From Candidatus Hydrogenedentota bacterium (GTDB taxonomy: Bacteria > Hydrogenedentota > Hydrogenedentia > Hydrogenedentales > SLHB01): a DNA stretch of 7,932 bases. A program made the position numbers and the translations under genes. Positions 6,366 to 7,932 of this stretch are shown here, one piece after another. The stretch is taken from NCBI GenBank assembly GCA_016934125.1, contig JAFGTL010000023.1, positions 1 to 7,932 on the forward strand. Direction: 5' to 3'. Within the stretch, counting starts at the first letter, position 1. The number at the start of each line of letters is the position of its first letter. The notes below the pieces were generated by a model. The model did no database searches. It was given only the letters and a program-made list of their open reading frames with translations, and was not told the DNA's origin.

Positions 6366-6402
6366 AGAATCACGAGAATCACCCAGGATCTCGCGAGGAT
6401 CT
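6366..6402. repeat. Two adjacent pairs of short direct repeats
   Basis: AGAATCAC occurs at 6366-6373 and again at 6375-6382, with a 9-nt period. AGGATCT occurs at 6385-6391 and 6396-6402, separated by CGCG. Together they form a short tandem-like tract just upstream of the -35 box of the small-ORF promoter. It could be a regulator-binding site or a remnant of the degenerate CAC-GAATC type repeats seen between genes in several environmental phyla. Between this tract and 6492 I see nothing else that can be named. Confidence 0.4.
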
Positions 6403-6492
6403 GGGGACTCCGTGGGCTTCCAGGTGTTGGCGGCGCCACCGGGCGGGTTGAGGCGGGCCGTTCGCATGAAGTCCCGAACGTGAGGGTGCGTC

Positions 6493-6532
6493 GATATCCG
6501 CGGGCGGCACCCCCCGAGCGGCCGCGGATATC
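6493..6532 (-). terminator. 11-bp inverted repeat directly after a stop codon, possible terminator
   Basis: GATATCCGCGG (6493-6503) and CCGCGGATATC (6522-6532) are exact reverse complements around an 18-nt G/C-rich loop. On the minus strand the first arm begins at the base immediately after the TAG (6533-6535) of the upstream gene. No T run follows on the minus strand, so this is either a 3'-end stabilising hairpin or a U-tract-less terminator. It separates the upstream gene from the small-ORF transcription unit. Confidence 0.5.
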
Positions 6533-7932
6533 CTACTCGTCCAGAATCTCGTCAAAGGCGGACTCGGCCGCCCCTTCGGCCTGTTCCTCCGGGGTTCCGC
6601 CGTCGACTTCGGCCAGCTCAGAACGCCCGGCTGCGATGCCGCCGTCGAGCGACTCGATCTCCCTTCTCACGAGTCTCAAGGCCTTCTGCGCCTTATCCTC
6701 GCAAAGGTGCCACTTGTCCGCCAGATTGGGGTTGGCCAGATACTGCTCGAGTACGCCGGCCGCCTCGTGCAGGAGGCCGCGGCTTCTCTGGAAACACGCC
6801 AGTTTGTATTGAAGAATCTCTCTCCGTTCTCCACGCCGCCTGTCCTCCGGCCAGTCTTCCGCCTGGGCCATCGCCCGGGCGGATCGGGAGCGCTCCCCGG
6901 CAACGCGCACGCCAATCTGTTCAGTCACCTCGGCGTAGTCGAAATAGCTCGCGATTGTGCCGCTGTCGTAAGGAGTCCGCTGACGGAAGATGGGCGCGAT
7001 GAGGCGATCGACAATGGCCTGCCGATCCTCCCAGGGCACCCCCAGTTCCTCAACGGAGCGGTGGGCGTAGCGCCTTGCCAGGTGCCACCGGACGGCGAGG
7101 CCGATCTCGTCATCCGGATTGCTCGCCAACCACGCCTCGCCCAATCGCAGGAGCTCGTCGTGCCTGCCAAGCCTGTCCAGCAGGAGCAAACGCGTAAGAT
7201 AAGCCCAGCGCTGCACCGGCGCAGGAAGCGAATCATCCAGAGCCAGCCGCTCGCAGGCCTGCAGCGCTTGTTCCTCCGGGGATTCAGCCAGCCGCACCAG
7301 GTGATAGAGGGCGAGAGTCTCCTTGGGAATCGCGACGTACGACCGCGGCTGTGACGGATTCTCAGCCACCCCATCGTAGAGTGCTGCGTAGCCCTCGGGA
7401 TCCGTCAGGTTCGGCACGTCCCGGTGCGCCAACACCGAGTTCAGCGTAATCCGGCCAGGGGGATAGGGCCAGGATATGTGTCCAGGAGGCGGCTGATCCG
7501 CCGGGCCCGGCAATCGCTCGAGCGGCGGCAGGCAGTCCGGGCTGGCGTCTCCTGCGGCGATTCTGCGCTCGCGCTCCACTGATTTCGCCAGTTCACGTAT
7601 GTGGGCAGAATCCTCGTCATACTTCCCCGCAGACTTGTATTCCTCCAGGATGTACTCAGCGTAGGCGGGGGCGCGATCCGTGGGGAGGATCGTCACGACA
7701 TGCCCCGCCGCCTTTCGAGCCATCTGCTCGTGGAAGCCCTGCGGCAACTCGGCCCCTTCCCCGGCCCGCAGAAAACCGCTCTTCGAGCCATGGAGAGGCA
7801 GCAGCGCGCACTCCGTCAGAGCCTCATGGGCCGCTTGCGAGCCGTCTTGCGCGAGCAACACCATGGCCGCGTGGATCGTCAAGTCGCCGTGCACCGTATC
7901 CATGGCTGGAAGAGGAAGCTGGAGGCACCGAA
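6533..7932 (-). CDS. Hypothetical protein with TPR-like helical repeats, probably cut at the 5' end
   Basis: No family is recognised. The first ATG in the window is at 7903 (456 residues from there), but it has no Shine-Dalgarno sequence (CTTCCTCTTCCAGCC precedes it) and the frame stays open to the window edge. The real start is therefore probably outside. Numbered from 7903, residues 10-120 are mostly helical (HAAMVLLAQDGSQAAHEALT suggests a HEAT/TPR-type helix pair). Residues 120-165 are a Pro-rich linker. Residues 195-410 contain helical pairs of TPR/solenoid character (ALYHLVRLAESPEEQALQAC, YLTRLLLLDRLGRHDELLRL, LLHEAAGVLEQYLANPN). The last ~35 residues are strongly acidic (EEQAEGAAESAFDEILDE). 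No catalytic motif or membrane segment is visible in this part. Such proteins usually act as binding scaffolds, but that is only inference. It is separated from the sulfatase operon by a hairpin and an independent promoter, so a shared pathway is not implied. Confidence 0.75.
   Translation of the reverse strand, partial: RCLQLPLPAMDTVHGDLTIHAAMVLLAQDGSQAAHEALTECALLPLHGSKSGFLRAGEGAELPQGFHEQMARKAAGHVVTILPTDRAPAYAEYILEEYKSAGKYDEDSAHIRELAKSVERERRIAAGDASPDCLPPLERLPGPADQPPPGHISWPYPPGRITLNSVLAHRDVPNLTDPEGYAALYDGVAENPSQPRSYVAIPKETLALYHLVRLAESPEEQALQACERLALDDSLPAPVQRWAYLTRLLLLDRLGRHDELLRLGEAWLASNPDDEIGLAVRWHLARRYAHRSVEELGVPWEDRQAIVDRLIAPIFRQRTPYDSGTIASYFDYAEVTEQIGVRVAGERSRSARAMAQAEDWPEDRRRGERREILQYKLACFQRSRGLLHEAAGVLEQYLANPNLADKWHLCEDKAQKALRLVRREIESLDGGIAAGRSELAEVDGGTPEEQAEGAAESAFDEILDE

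Noticed and set aside
6366..6402. CRISPR-like repeats
   Set aside because: The units are only 7-8 nt, the spacing is 1-4 nt and there are two copies each, which excludes a CRISPR array.
6158..6439. 93-codon minus-strand ORF overlapping the small-ORF promoter and leader
   Set aside because: It has no RBS, spans the promoter and direct repeats, and is in a different frame from the well-supported 38-codon ORF.
6199..6483. 94-codon plus-strand ORF across the intergenic region
   Set aside because: No Shine-Dalgarno sequence precedes it, no domain is visible, and it runs through the promoter and repeats on the opposite strand.

Overview
The window is GC-rich. Every gene I can support lies on the minus strand, so the text below follows the minus strand from high to low coordinates. 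The cluster combines two S1-type sulfatases with Tat/lipoprotein-like leaders, a GH29 alpha-L-fucosidase and a large GH99-like (WbsX-type) glycosidase with accessory beta-sandwich domains. This is typical of polysaccharide-degrading bacteria of the PVC superphylum (Planctomycetota, Verrucomicrobiota, Lentisphaerota, Kiritimatiellota) or Hydrogenedentota. No rRNA or marker gene is present, so the phylum is an inference.

Layout. (1) 6533-7932: a helical, TPR-like protein of unknown function, open at the window edge, with an 11-bp inverted repeat directly after its stop codon. (2) 6098-6492: an intergenic stretch with short direct repeats, a good sigma-70-type promoter (TTGCGT-N17-TATAGT), a 5' leader with a nested hairpin, a 14-nt Shine-Dalgarno sequence fully complementary to the usual 16S rRNA 3' tail, and a 38-codon small ORF. 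A perfect 17-bp hairpin with a short T run follows at 6063-6097. (3) 1-5969: four tightly spaced genes (gaps of 52, 46 and 31 nt), in the order GH99-like protein, sulfatase, GH29 fucosidase, sulfatase (cut by the window edge).

The four-gene block looks like one operon for breaking down a sulfated, fucose-containing glycan (fucoidan-like or a sulfated host glycan). The sulfatases would remove sulfate esters, GH29 would release fucose, and the GH99-like protein would bind and perhaps cut the backbone. All four carry export signals, so the work would happen in the periplasm or at the cell surface.

The most unusual part is the small transcription unit at 6063-6361. It has a promoter, an optimal ribosome-binding site, a Cys-containing 38-aa peptide and a terminator-like hairpin, and it is dense in inverted repeats. 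It may encode an unrecognised small peptide. It may instead be a leader/attenuator controlling the sulfatase-glycosidase operon, or a structured RNA. The sequence alone does not decide between these.
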